A stretch of 64,000 bases of DNA from Panonychus citri (lineage: Eukaryota > Arthropoda > Arachnida > Trombidiformes > Tetranychidae), in NCBI RefSeq assembly GCF_014898815.1, contig NW_026515413.1:51330-115329 (forward strand). Direction: 5' to 3'. The first letter of the stretch is position 1. Each line of letters opens with the position of its first letter. A program made the translations under genes and the position numbers. The notes under the pieces are model-generated. The model saw nothing but the letters and a program-made list of their open reading frames with translations. It did no database searches and was not told the DNA's origin. Below are positions 1-10,403 of the stretch, in pieces.

Positions 1-1017
1 CAATCTGGGAATATTTTTTGTTAGCTCAAGTGTTGGAATAAAAATTTCGATCATTTTGTAAATGCGAAGAGGTAATAATTGATAGTCAATCGATGGTTAA
101 CTGATCATAATTATAATGTCAACAGAAATTAGAAAGTGACATTTTCCATGCTGATGGTTTTCTGCAATTTACTTGCAACAATCATAATTATCAATGGAGA
201 AAGTAATTGGCTTATGTTTTTTTTTACCGGAGGATCCAATTCAACCAACCATGCAAATCATCATGGTAAGATGATGAAAAGCAAAAAAAGAATCCTAAAT
301 GCAACAGTATGATGATACTGATGATGATTTAATGTTAATTGCAATTCTCAGTACTAGTAAGTTGTTTCATCACCATAATTTCCTGGCCACTGATGTGAAT
401 ATTTTTGTACCTTCACCTTAGTATTTTGAGTTACTGGTTAAGCTTCGGTTAAGACTAAAATTGAATACACAAGTTACAAGTTGGAAATTTACCTTTTATC
501 CTCCTTATTACCTGAATCTTTGACACTTTCTCTCAATGGGAACGTTTCAGAAAAGAAGATTTCAACAATTTTCCACGCATTAAGAAACAGAAAAACGGTT
601 GAAAGTGAGGATCAAGATGAACCACTGAAACTAAAAAACTGCCAATTCTATCGATTGAAATGATGCAATGGCCGAAAAAGAGACTTTTCTGTCTTTCATT
701 TCTCTGTCGTTTTTCTCGCAGTCTCTGGTTTTACATTTGAACGGGAAGTGAGATCAAATAAGCGGTTCTAATTGGTCGAGCTGTAAGTTAATAAATTCAA
801 GGCAATTTAACCTAGCCAAAGCACTAAAGTGATCTTCGAGTCTCTAAAAATCAAGCTTAACGCAAGCGCTTTACTCGAGTCTCTGATTGTCGATGCTCTT
901 GGTCCTGCTGTAGGCTATTAAGCGATATAAATGTCCAAAGCTGCTTCTCATCCACTGATCTGGTAAATGTTCAGTGTGGTTGATTCACCACATCCAAGTC
1001 TTGATAACAAACAGCTA
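1..1017. other. AT-rich flank without a supported gene
   Basis: Only short chance reading frames were seen. A 60-codon frame at 481-663 opens with TTG, not ATG, and has an acidic tail; no family resemblance was recognised. Confidence 0.4.
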
Positions 1018-1640
1018 TCACAAGCCTTGGTCACATCTCCAGGAATCGCTGGGAACTGAAGACTTTGTAATACTAAAAAGGCCAAAATAAACATGTCCCA
1101 CCGGTGCTCTAAAGGTATGATCTTGAAGTTTCATGATATACATTGGGAGTTGCAAGTCTCCATGAGACTGGAAGTACTTTTGAACAATATTATGTTGGAT
1201 CATCAAGACTTATTGAGGAAATTGAAGTTCTATGAGTAAAAAGTGAATCTTTAGTTTCTGACGATGATAATAGTTGACCTGGTTTACTAATTGGAGGCCA
1301 AATTTCATTTTATTCCAACCACAAAGAGTCTTATCGAATGAGCATTCGCCTGAAATAGCTTCAGAATTTACTGGATTCGCTTCTATTTGAAAGAGAAAAC
1401 AAAATCTTATTAGCTCAAAAATTAAAGATCGAAATGTATTTTACTCACTTACCTTTACCATCGAAAAAACTTATATCGTCCAAAGCGATCGATCCAATCC
1501 TTGCATCTTCCTAAATACTTCCGATTACAACTTGATACGCATTCTTTGGAGATTTAACCTTCACATAACCTTCTACTGTTTCCTCCCTTAATAGAACCTG
1601 AGCTCGTCTCCATTTGATTGTTCAATTTCCTGATCAAACA
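1018..1640 (-). pseudogene. Decayed MAM-domain protein gene, two exon relics
   Basis: Two exon-like blocks on the minus strand resemble MAM domains, which are extracellular adhesion modules. The first (about 1640-1453) reads WRRAQVLLREETVEGYVKV, then, after an in-frame TAG, ARIGSIALDDISFFDGK; this matches the end of a MAM domain (IA-DDISF). It ends in a gtaag donor in phase 1. The second begins after an atag acceptor at about 1382 in the same phase and reads GECSFDKTLCGWNK, the canonical MAM opening (C-F---LCGW). It then hits a stop near 1205, and MAM-like residues (PVGHVYFGLF) continue in another frame to about 1018. The matching splice phases show that this was once a spliced gene. The internal stop and frame changes suggest it is dead. 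Other MAM-containing families cannot be distinguished. Confidence 0.5.
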
Positions 1641-1644
1641 ATTG

Positions 1645-2130
1645 ATCCGTTATTTAACCTCCAAGTTTACATTTAGCAATAGATTACCAACTAGAAATTT
1701 AAATATTTACCAAAGTAAGTTGATATGAAGATAGAAACCACAACATAATCAATGGTTTAAATTGGATTTTCTTTTCTTAATCCAGATTTAAATAAATCAA
1801 TTTCCATTCATCGTAATTTTAATAATCTATCACCACGAAAACAAGCTGATCAATGGAGCTCTTGTGGCCTGAGACACTTTCGTACGACCTCCAGTCGTCA
1901 TGTTCCTGCCATTGTTTGGGTTATACTCCGACCACTTGGTAAATTAGCGGCAATTCTTATGGGTCGATCTATTCGCAAATGGTACAGTTCCTTTTCCTGC
2001 CAATCACCCAATTGGTCGTCGTATTGAACGGTTTCCCATGACAATTTTATCTAAACGCTAATCAATTGGACTTGGGACAAGCTCCCGAAATTAATGTCAC
2101 CAAGAATGTTGAATCGCTGAATTACTACCA
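1645..2130 (+). pseudogene. OMA1 relic with retained intron (+ strand)
   Basis: This is a diverged copy of the intact OMA1 gene at 13660-15137, in opposite orientation. It holds the end of exon 1 (1645-1709), the exon1/intron border with gtaagt, the intron, and the start of exon 2 up to the MGRSIRKWYS region (about 1965-1990). It then jumps to short islands matching RRIER and the later PEI-V-KNVE region (about 2085-2125). Large internal deletions and frame breaks make it non-functional. Because the intron is kept, it arose by DNA duplication and not by retrotransposition. Confidence 0.7.
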
Positions 2131-3066
2131 GAATACTTGTACGTAAGAATAAGAGGTAAATGTGAATTGAATGGATTTACTGTTACTTCAACAAGTCATG
2201 AAAAGGTAAAAATCACAAAGTAGAATCACATTGAAAACAAAATAGAAAAATGAAATTCTGGTTGATTGAAATAAATTGTGTTGACTCAAGACTAAGTATT
2301 TCTAATTGTGGTTGACGACAGAAATTATCAACATTGGTAGAAACCGTTTCAAGAGAACTGAAGAGAAAAATGAAGAGAAAATGAAACTCAGATTGTCGTT
2401 GATGACAAACCTCATAAGTGGAAAGAGATTCTGATTGTGATTTTCATCGTGAAAAACAAGTAACAGAAAAGAAAATTTCTATCTGGTTACATGAAACATA
2501 AAAGGTTGAGTCTATTCATACGCTAAATTTTTAATTTAAGTTGAAGTTGCAATACTAATTATTAAATCCAATTATTTACGTACAAATAGTCTTTTTCAAC
2601 ATGGAACTATTGCTTCTTCAATATAACCATAACGATATTTTTCCAACAATATTAATCGATATATTGTGACTAATTTCAGGCCTTTATATTGGTCAAAACG
2701 ACGACTAAGAGGTTGAATTTCAAGCGTTTTAGATTCGATAGTCAAAGATTTGAGGCAAAATAACAGAAATTAATGACAATACACTCCACACCTCTGTTAA
2801 AGCAATGCAGTTTTCGAAGTCACCATCTATTGGATTAGTTAATTTAATTAATTTTCACAATTATAATTAAAAATTCACTAGATGGCAGCTGTAAAAATGG
2901 CCTTAGTGGAAGTAACCAAAAACTGCTTTAACAGTTGCAAGTGTGCAGTGTACATTGTAGTATTTTACTAATACCAAAAAGTATCGATACTTTATCGATA
3001 CTCAACTTAACAATACTGAAAGATACTTTTAACAATACTATCAATATCAAAAGTTAATATGGTTAC
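2131..3066. other. Non-coding AT-rich stretch with GATACT-type repeats
   Basis: No gene was recognised. From about 2970 the sequence becomes rich in overlapping AGTATCGATACT / TATCGATA / CAATACT motifs, which continue in patches to about 3420. Confidence 0.45.
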
Positions 3067-3182
3067 CTCGGCCTCAGCTTCATAATCAGGCGATCTAATT
3101 ACTCGACTCTCTTCAGACCCTTGAGAATGTTTACTTCCGAAAACAGGCACTATTATCTCTGAGAATAGAAATAGAATCAAGC
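3067..3182 (-). CDS. Possible orphan exon encoding a signal-like segment
   Basis: On the minus strand a ttttcag acceptor is followed by an open frame of 38 codons (GLILFLFSEIIVPVFGSKHS, then an acidic tail ending in AEAE) and a gtaacc donor. The hydrophobic run looks like a signal peptide or membrane segment. It lies upstream, in minus-strand order, of the MAM relic and could be a 5' exon of that gene. No start codon exon was located. This is an exon prediction only. Confidence 0.25.
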
Positions 3183-3528
3183 CTGAAAACGTGGACAAAT
3201 TAATGTTTAAAATTCACTTCCACTCGATTTCAGTTGAAAAGTTGTAGTATTTAAACATTAATTTCTCGATACTGGTATTAAAATAGTATTGATACTTTCA
3301 GTTCAATACCAATACTTTTCAATCAATACTTTTGATCGGTATTGTGAAACACTAGTATATTGCGATATATCGATATTTCGAAAATAATATCAATATCGAC
3401 GATTAATATTTTTTAAATATCGGGAAATACATAGAACAGGTAGAATGGAAGAGATGGGATTCGATTGAATTTTCGATTGATCGATTTTTCGTTGTTTCTT
3501 ATCTCTATTCGCGGTAAAACAATTGTAG

Positions 3529-3978
3529 GCTTTGTCAAGAGAAATATTAAAAACTCATCAGTTTGATATCTCTACCTCTCGTAGAATATTAATATTAGCA
3601 TTCATCATTATTATTGATCTTTCGGTGACCCATCATGCAAACCTCAGGCAAAGTAGACCTTGTATTCTTGAATTTCTGTCACAAATAGCTCAACGTTACG
3701 AAAATGGACAAAACCCCAACGAGATAGCGAACCTCATTCGCGTCTTCATGTTAGGATTAAAACAGGAACAGTTATTACCAATCAACAAGCAAAAGAATCT
3801 GACAGAAAAGATGAAGATGAGCCAATGGAAATTGACTAATGTGGAAAACTCGATACTCTCACTGACCATTTTCCCTTCGATGACTTTTAACCATAAACAA
3901 TCAGGCCAATCAAAAGAGAAGGTGGAAAAGACGGAGAAGCGCTTATGGCCATTGAGAAACTCACTTGTTACACATTAA
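3529..3978 (+). pseudogene. Unresolved secreted-protein-like exon, probably broken
   Basis: An open frame follows an attgtag acceptor at 3528. There is no ATG at its start: the frame opens on TTG and an in-frame stop lies just upstream, so a first exon would be needed. It has a hydrophobic run (LILAFIIIIDL), then FLSQIAQRYENGQNPNEIAN, which resembles in pattern the FIELCHAAGQLVLNGLSPAS region of the gene at 29475 and the ELKQFCETIKSD region of the gene at 28175. Near 3785 the better protein is in another frame (KESDRKDEDEPMEID, then stop at about 3839), so a frameshift is likely. The link to the 28-30 kb family is weak and based only on visual similarity. Confidence 0.3.
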
Positions 3979-4229
3979 ATTACTTTGACAAACAAAATAC
4001 TCTTGTATTAAATGTAATATTTTCTTCAAATCAACTTCAACAGTAAATTAAAAGCAACAAGCCTACGAGAAACAGTTCCCTCATTTTTTTCTAACTCTCG
4101 GTATGAAAAAGTAACGACGTCACATTTGAAGTTTTCATTAAAAAATTCATGTAACACTTTTACCTTGTCTTCTAATTGTTCCGTCGCCAGGCTCTTCATT
4201 AACAATCAAAATCTTGAGCATTTTCTTTC

Positions 4230-4660
4230 ACTAATTTAGGTAACAGGTGATTAGGTTGTCATAAGATGATGTCGGTTTTGATTCTAAAATCTTATGGACT
4301 ACTAATTGTTTGTACCTCTTTTCATCATTTAGAAACAATTGATGGATTAATCGTCTCGATGAGTATGTTCACTATTCCTAAATGGTTTTAAGGTGGCCCA
4401 ATTGATCAGAGGCCTGTCCTCACAACGGATAATTTTGTACCAATCTAATCACTTGTCACCTAAATTATTGGGAAGAGATGATCTGACACCAAACATAAGA
4501 AAATCTAAGGCTAAAGTGAATACAGCTAAATGTAAAACAAGAAATTACTGTCAATCCTGATTTATACATATTCTATTGATTATTTCTATCCATATTATTG
4601 AGCTCTGACCACTCAGTAAATTAGTTACAACTCTTATGGGTCGATCTATTCGCTTGTTTC
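4230..4660 (+). pseudogene. OMA1 relic, promoter and exon 1 remnants (+ strand)
   Basis: The segment is a diverged reverse copy of the 5' flank and exon 1 of intact OMA1 (its 15050-15215). The match runs through the ATTGATGGATTAATCGTC stretch and the TCACAACGGATAATTTTG stretch. A second island at about 4600-4655 matches the KLAAILMGRSIR region of exon 2. The frame is broken throughout. Confidence 0.6.
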
Positions 4661-4699
4661 TTTTGCTGCCAATCATACAACTTTTCGTAGCACTTCATT

Positions 4700-4885
4700 A
4701 GAATAGAATCAGAAGTCGAAATCAGATTGGCCTTACAATGGCCGTGAAAGCTTGTTTTGATGTTCGTGAGTTCGTTGCCTTCTGGAGACGAATGGGTTTG
4801 TATGAGACTATGGACTTGGGACTACCTCCCGAAATTGATGTCATCAAGAATGTTGAATTTCTGTCTACTCATCCAGCTCATCCAG
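4700..4885 (+). pseudogene. Inverted 3' OMA1 fragment (+ strand)
   Basis: This stretch nearly matches, on the plus strand, the intact OMA1 coding region from the ESEAD zinc-ligand region through FWRRMGLYETMDLGLPPEID to THPAH, with only a few base differences by eye. It abuts, tail to tail at about 4885-4893, the minus-strand fragment at 4890-5690. The two are pieces of one copy whose 3' part has been inverted. Confidence 0.75.
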
Positions 4886-6030
4886 CATCAACCTGATCGG
4901 CTTCTGATTCTATTTTACGATTATAAGGAAGTGTTAAAGTTAAATTTGTTATTTTTGCAAGAATATAATGAAAAGCGGCAGCCAGGAAATCTGAATATGG
5001 AAGAGCCCAAATCAGAGCGATACCGATCATCGCAATGAAATCGATCCACGAAGTGTAACTCAATAGTTCAGCAGCATGTCCACAAATAGAATGAGCCATT
5101 TCGTGAGCTAAAATAACACCTAATTGATCATCGTTTTGACAGATATTTAGAATACCGGAGAAAACAAAGATTTGTCCTGTTGGAGTAACGAAAGCATTTT
5201 TTATCTCCGGGGCATCGACAACGGTTACGGTCCAATTTTTGGTGAAAATTTGTTTAATATCTTGATTAGCGTTTAAAATTCTCATGGCGACCCGTTCAAT
5301 ACGACGACAGATCGGATGATTGGCGGGAAATAATTTGTCTTTATAAACAGCTAATGAACTTTGAAATTCGATATCGGCTATCGAACCAAACTGATCTTCA
5401 GTGAAGAGGATGAACCGTTGCCGCTTTGTTACTGGAGTTTCTTGTATATGAGTTTGATAAAATGCGAAAGCTATGATTACAATGGCAGCGAAAATAAGGC
5501 CAATTTTTTCCGCGTTGGACATTAACCATTGTTTAATTAATTGCTTCTTATTTGGCGGTAAGGCACTGTACCATTTGCGAATAGATCGACCCATAAGAAT
5601 CGCCGCTAATTTACCAAGTGGTCGGAGTATAACCCAAACAATGGCAGGAACATGACGACTGGAGGTCGTACGTAATATTTAAATTTCTAGTTGGTTATCT
5701 ATTGCTAATTGTAAACTTTGAGGTTAAATAACGGATTGATTGTTGATTGTTTCCTCTTAACAATTTAAGCGACAAGTGATTAGATTGGCAGAAAATTATC
5801 CGTTGTGAGGATAAGCTCTTGATCAATCGGGCCAAACTAAAAGCCATTTGGGAATAGTGAACATACTCATCGAGACGATTAATCCATCAATTGTTTCTAA
5901 ATGATTAGAAAGAGGTACAAACAATTAGTGATTGATTAGATTAAAAAAGTTGAATCAACAACAGAGGAAAATTAAGATTAGAAAATCAGGTTACATTTAG
6001 AGGAAAAGAGATCGAGATCGAGAGATGGAC
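4886..6030 (-). pseudogene. Recent OMA1 duplicate, truncated and inverted at its 3' end
   Basis: Nearly identical to 13990-15320 (intact OMA1 plus its upstream flank). It keeps the mature domain from MGRSIRKWYS through HEMAH and ESEADQV, then stops (VDAG, stop at 4878). Three defects kill it. Sequence between exon 2 (about 5672) and exon 1, including the whole intron, is deleted out of frame. The exon 1 copy has TTA changed to TAA about 17 codons before the donor. The 3' end is lost or inverted. The 717-base open frame at 4878-5594 is therefore a remnant, although its zinc-site residues are intact. High similarity indicates a recent event. Confidence 0.8.
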
Positions 6031-6204
6031 ATATTTCATGTGATCTGCCGTTTCAGCATCATGTATAGACTTTAGACTTTAGATTAGATTATGAATATGA
6101 AATTATTTCTTAAGTTTCGTCATTTAACTTCAATGTTTTCTGTTTCTCTAAGTTTGAATAACAAAGTGAAAATAAGTTCGAGATCGAAAGGCTACTCACT
6201 GTGG

Positions 6205-6560
6205 CCAACAAATGGCACATGTTCCCGTCATTGTTTGGGTTATACTTCGATCACTTGGTAAATTAGCGGCGATTCTTATGGGTTGATCCATTCGCAAACA
6301 GTTACTATCCAGCGTGGAAAAATTGACCTTATTTTCGCTGCCATTGTAATCATTGCTTTAGCATTTTATCAAACTCATAGTCGATACCAAAATTCAAAGT
6401 CAATTAGCTCTTCATAAAGATAAATTATTTTCCACCAATCGTCCGATTTGTCTTATGTCATGTGATTTGTCTTACCGTATTTAACGGTTCGCCAGAATCT
6501 TAAACGCCAATCAAGATATTAAATCAAGTTCCGTTGTGCAGCCTCAAGTCTTACGATCAT
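6205..6560 (+). pseudogene. OMA1 relic, exon 2 islands (+ strand)
   Basis: Plus-strand islands match OMA1 exon 2 in order: VPVIVWVILRSLGKLAAILMG (with MG followed by TGA), the membrane segment (FAAIVIIALAFYQTH), the LALHKDKLFSTNRPIC region, and RRIERF/ILNANQDI. Gaps and stops break the frame. It is more diverged than the 4886-6030 copy, so it represents an older duplication. Confidence 0.65.
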
Positions 6561-7322
6561 TGATAGATTACAAACTAGACAATCACAAAAATTGTCAGCA
6601 CCAATAGTTTATATGGAGACAGAAATTATTATCTAAATTATATTCTGAACAATAACCGAACAACCTGTCGTACCTAAAAACGACAGAACTTATTGATACC
6701 CTTAATACAGCCAAAGACTTAAGATGACTTAGATGAGTTTGTATAATAAGACAAGAGTTTCATGTAGTAACATATCGTTGAACACATAGATCGCTGTTGT
6801 TGCTGAACAAACAAACAGAAAGGGTAAGAAACCAAAGTTTGGAAAGAGAAAATTTTTATGAGTTTTGACCCTTAACCTGTATGATATTGGTTCTATTAAT
6901 ATTTTGTTGATGAATTTGAATTGTAAAAGCTATCGAATGATGTTTTCAGTCTTTTTAGACCTCAGGTTCTTCAATTTTTTGCTCGAAAAACGTGAATCTC
7001 AACTGTGATTGTATGATTATCGATTTAATATAAAGAAAGTCTAATGAGTAGAATTGTTCTACTCATACTGATTCTCACAATCAGTTAATCAATTTACAGT
7101 AATGTTCAATATTTTTAACTGTTCAGTAATGGATAAGAATAATTAGTTTGAAATGCAATTAAAATCAATTATCACTAACAAATGGTTACAAAGAAAATAA
7201 TTGTCATAATTAAATGATATGTCTAAATAATCATTGCTGCTAAAACTAATGGAAAAAGATAACTATGCTTCAAACAATTAAATGACCAATTAAAAGATTT
7301 GATTAACTCATTGGTTGGATAT
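6561..7322. other. Intergenic, nothing recognised
   Basis: AT-rich sequence with scattered stops in all frames; no coding, RNA or repeat signal was recognised. Confidence 0.4.
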
Positions 7323-7691
7323 TCAAAACATGTGAGCATCAATGAATTGATCCCTATCCTTGAACATGGGTCCCCATGGATTGGAATTGGTGTTTTGTCG
7401 AGTTGACTCTCGACCATTTGATGATGGTGATGTTAATTGTTGGGGTGGTTTCATCTTGATTGGGGTTGAAGAAGCCATTGTAATCAGGTTCGCCTCCATT
7501 TTTGTGCAATTTGAACGCTCAAAAATTGGCTCACGACTAAGAATCATAAATAAAGTAAAGAAAAGCGATAGAAAATAATCAATCAATGATCAAGTATCTC
7601 AATCTTTTCGACGATGATCAAAAATTGATTGATTGTCTTACCTGTGGTGATGATTTGATAGAATTAAAATTTGACTCTTGGCTGGAGGCAT
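7323..7691 (-). CDS. Small unrecognised protein, two exons, 87 aa
   Basis: Exon 1 (7691-7642) begins ATG with A at -3 and encodes MPPAKSQILILSNHHH, ending in phase 2 before gtaag. Exon 2 (7536-7323) follows a cttag acceptor in the matching phase and runs to a stop. It contains REPIFERSNCTKMEANLITM, a polar middle rich in Pro, Ser, Thr and Asn, and ends NPWGPMFKDRDQFIDAHMF. The 105-bp intron and phase agreement support a real gene. No signal peptide or membrane segment is seen, so a small cytosolic or nuclear protein is likely. I do not recognise the family; the tryptophan-containing C-terminus would be the part to search with. Confidence 0.45.
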
Positions 7692-7699
7692 CTTGATGC

Positions 7700-8431
7700 T
7701 TAAGTTTTCACTCCCGGTGGTTGATCAAATTAACAGTAGATGAATTTAGTTCAATGAGTTTATCTTGTCAACGTTGAAAGTCAGTCAATTTTATTCAAAT
7801 AACAGTTGAATTAACTAATTAGTTCTGAGGATACACCTTGAGAGAGGAAGGAAACAAAAGGTTAGTTGAAGAGGTTTCAATTAGAGGGATCATGATTTAT
7901 GAGAATTTACTTATTTGTTTGATGATTCACAATAAAGTTGAATGGATAACGGGAATTGATCTTTCAAGGAGTATAATGGATCATAGTTAACACTTGTAAC
8001 TCCAAAACGTTACCAGAATTTGCTCGACGAGATCCAATTGAGCTGATTAAGTTAATCAATTGTTTCCTTTTACCGGATCGATTGCTTAACATAGGTACGT
8101 TGATGTGATTGTTGGAAAGAAAAGAAAAGTTAATTATTTAGAGTAATGATGATCAAATTGATGCGGAGTTAAGGTTAACATGAGAAACGAAAAATGTAAC
8201 TGAATTGTAACTGAACACAACAATCTAAGAGATTATTATTATTGCGGAAGTTTTTTAGTTATTGAATTTATCATGAATTGTGAATCAAATTGCGATTTCA
8301 AACTACAACTTTATTTATACGAGAGAATCACTTGTAATCTGTTAATCTTTTAATCTCCTATTCTTTTGCGATTTCAATTCAATTATCCACACCCTCGTCT
8401 CTCATATGACATTTTCTCATCTCATCTCATC

Positions 8432-8478
<47 letters not shown>

Positions 8479-10400
8479 ACTCACTCACTCTCTCTCACTC
8501 TCTTTAGCCACTCACAATCCAAGGCAAGGTAATCATTTCATTCAGCCTGCATGTGATCATACACTCGAGTTGTATTGATCGTGATAATTAAGATGATCAG
8601 TTTAAACGAGACATTATGATGATCAATGTGGTTTGATGCTGTTTATTGAAACCTCATTAATATTAATCAATTTTCATTGTTAATTGCTGTTCTAATTTAC
8701 TGCTGCTGTTAAGAGACTCATCTTATTGAACTCATCTCAACAATCAACTAATTGTAAAGACAATTTAATCTCTTTTCCGGTGACATTGTCCTCCTTTAAT
8801 ATTTTGCCTGATTGTTTACCTTTGTTACTCTTTCTTTTATAACAAATTCTAATTGTCATCTAATTATCTCACATCCGAATGTAATTAACTTTCTGTTGCA
8901 ATTTACCAGAAAAATTAATCTTAATTTAATATCACTTTAAAAGTTAATTGTTACCCGTGTCGCTAATTGTTAATCTCTTTTTGTTTTTACTGAAAATTGG
9001 ATAGAGAAAGAAAAAGTTTAATGATTAAAGATAATTGTGATTATCTTAAGTAAGTAAACATGGATAAAAACACTTGACAATTAGTTGATTAGTTGGAGAA
9101 AAAAATTAGATGGCTGATCCAAATTAAGATACATTCAATTGGTCTGAGCGTTAAAAACAATTGAATCAATAATTTTTTAATTACGAATAATAAAAAAAAA
9201 ACTTAAACCCTTCAAATCAATTGAAAGTAAATCTAAAAGTTCGTGACAATTAATTAATCATCACTCTCATCTTGATTATTACACAATTAAGTGTTCAAGA
9301 AACGACAAATATCAGAATCTTCCAGAGTCGGAATGAAAAATCAATCAATCTGATTAAGCAACAATCAACTAATCAAGTGATCACCTTGATGAGTTAACTG
9401 TTACAATTGATTTAACAATCAGGGTTATTAATCAATCTGAAATAATCTACAATTAAGCTTTAATTCCTAATTCTGTTAAAGAAATGAAAAACATTTGATC
9501 AAACAAACAATAATCCCTAACAATTAACTAAATCAAAGTGATCAAGGTCCACAGGTAAATCGTGATTAACCTTGTCAATTAACAATGATTACTTTTAATA
9601 ACAATAAACTTATATCAATCATCAATTTAAATTGTTACTTATCAATATATCCTAACATTATTAATAACGATGATGATTAAAATTTAACATGATAATCAAA
9701 ACCATTGGAGTTAATTTTTCAGTTGTTGATTGTTTAATTGTTGTAGTTATTAATAAGTAACTATAAATATAATCACATGAGTGACTCTCTATGGTTAACT
9801 TAATTGTTTCATGATACAATCAAAATCTGATACATAAAAGGAAATTGTTTGTAATTAAATCATTGTCATGAACATCACCATTAACCTCAAATATTAACAA
9901 TTAACTTTAATTCAGTCAATCTAAATGATTGTCAAAGTGACAAAACAATTAGATTGTTTCTTTTGGATGAAAAGAGTTTGGGAAAAAAAGGAAACTTTTG
10001 ATTCTTAATTGTTCACATCATATCCATCGGATGAATCAATTTAGTTACAAGATTAGTTTATTAATATAATATTTTTGTCGAGTTGTTTGTTATTGAATTG
10101 ATTACAAAATTATCGATCATATTATTATAATCTAACAATTTGTTTTTATGTAAATTATTCAATCGTTGGTTGATTGTTATTGTTTTTCTTTCATGTATTT
10201 ACATGGTTGTTGTAACAAAGAAAATTATGAGAAATGAGAAAACTGGAACACAATTGATAATAATAATAATAATTTCCTTGAATCTGAACCATTCCGGTGA
10301 TTTAGATGAGGATGAAGAAGAAGAAGAAAAAATAATAACACTTATAAATGACTTTGTGTACAAATTTTGAATGTAATTAGTTAACAGAATTAACTCTTCA
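7700..10400. other. Long AT-rich intergenic region with a TC microsatellite
   Basis: No gene was recognised over about 2.7 kb. A (CTCAT)n then (TC)n tract runs from about 8416 to 8475 and continues as (ACTC)n to about 8490. The frame covering 8366-8578 is only a translation of this tract. Confidence 0.5.
8416..8500. repeat. (CTCAT)n/(TC)n/(ACTC)n microsatellite
   Basis: A compound simple repeat: four CTCAT-like units, about 16 TC units, several CACT units and a final TC-rich patch. Confidence 0.9.
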
Positions 10401-10403
10401 GTC

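Noticed and set aside
481..663. 60-codon frame with acidic tail
   Set aside because: Opens with TTG, no signal peptide, no splice support and no recognisable family.
8366..8578. Ser/Leu-rich 70-codon frame
   Set aside because: It is a translation of the (TC)n microsatellite.
10140..10370. Plus-strand frame beside the innexin 3' end
   Set aside because: Ile- and Glu-rich low complexity from (ATA)n and (GAA)n; lies in the innexin 3' flank.
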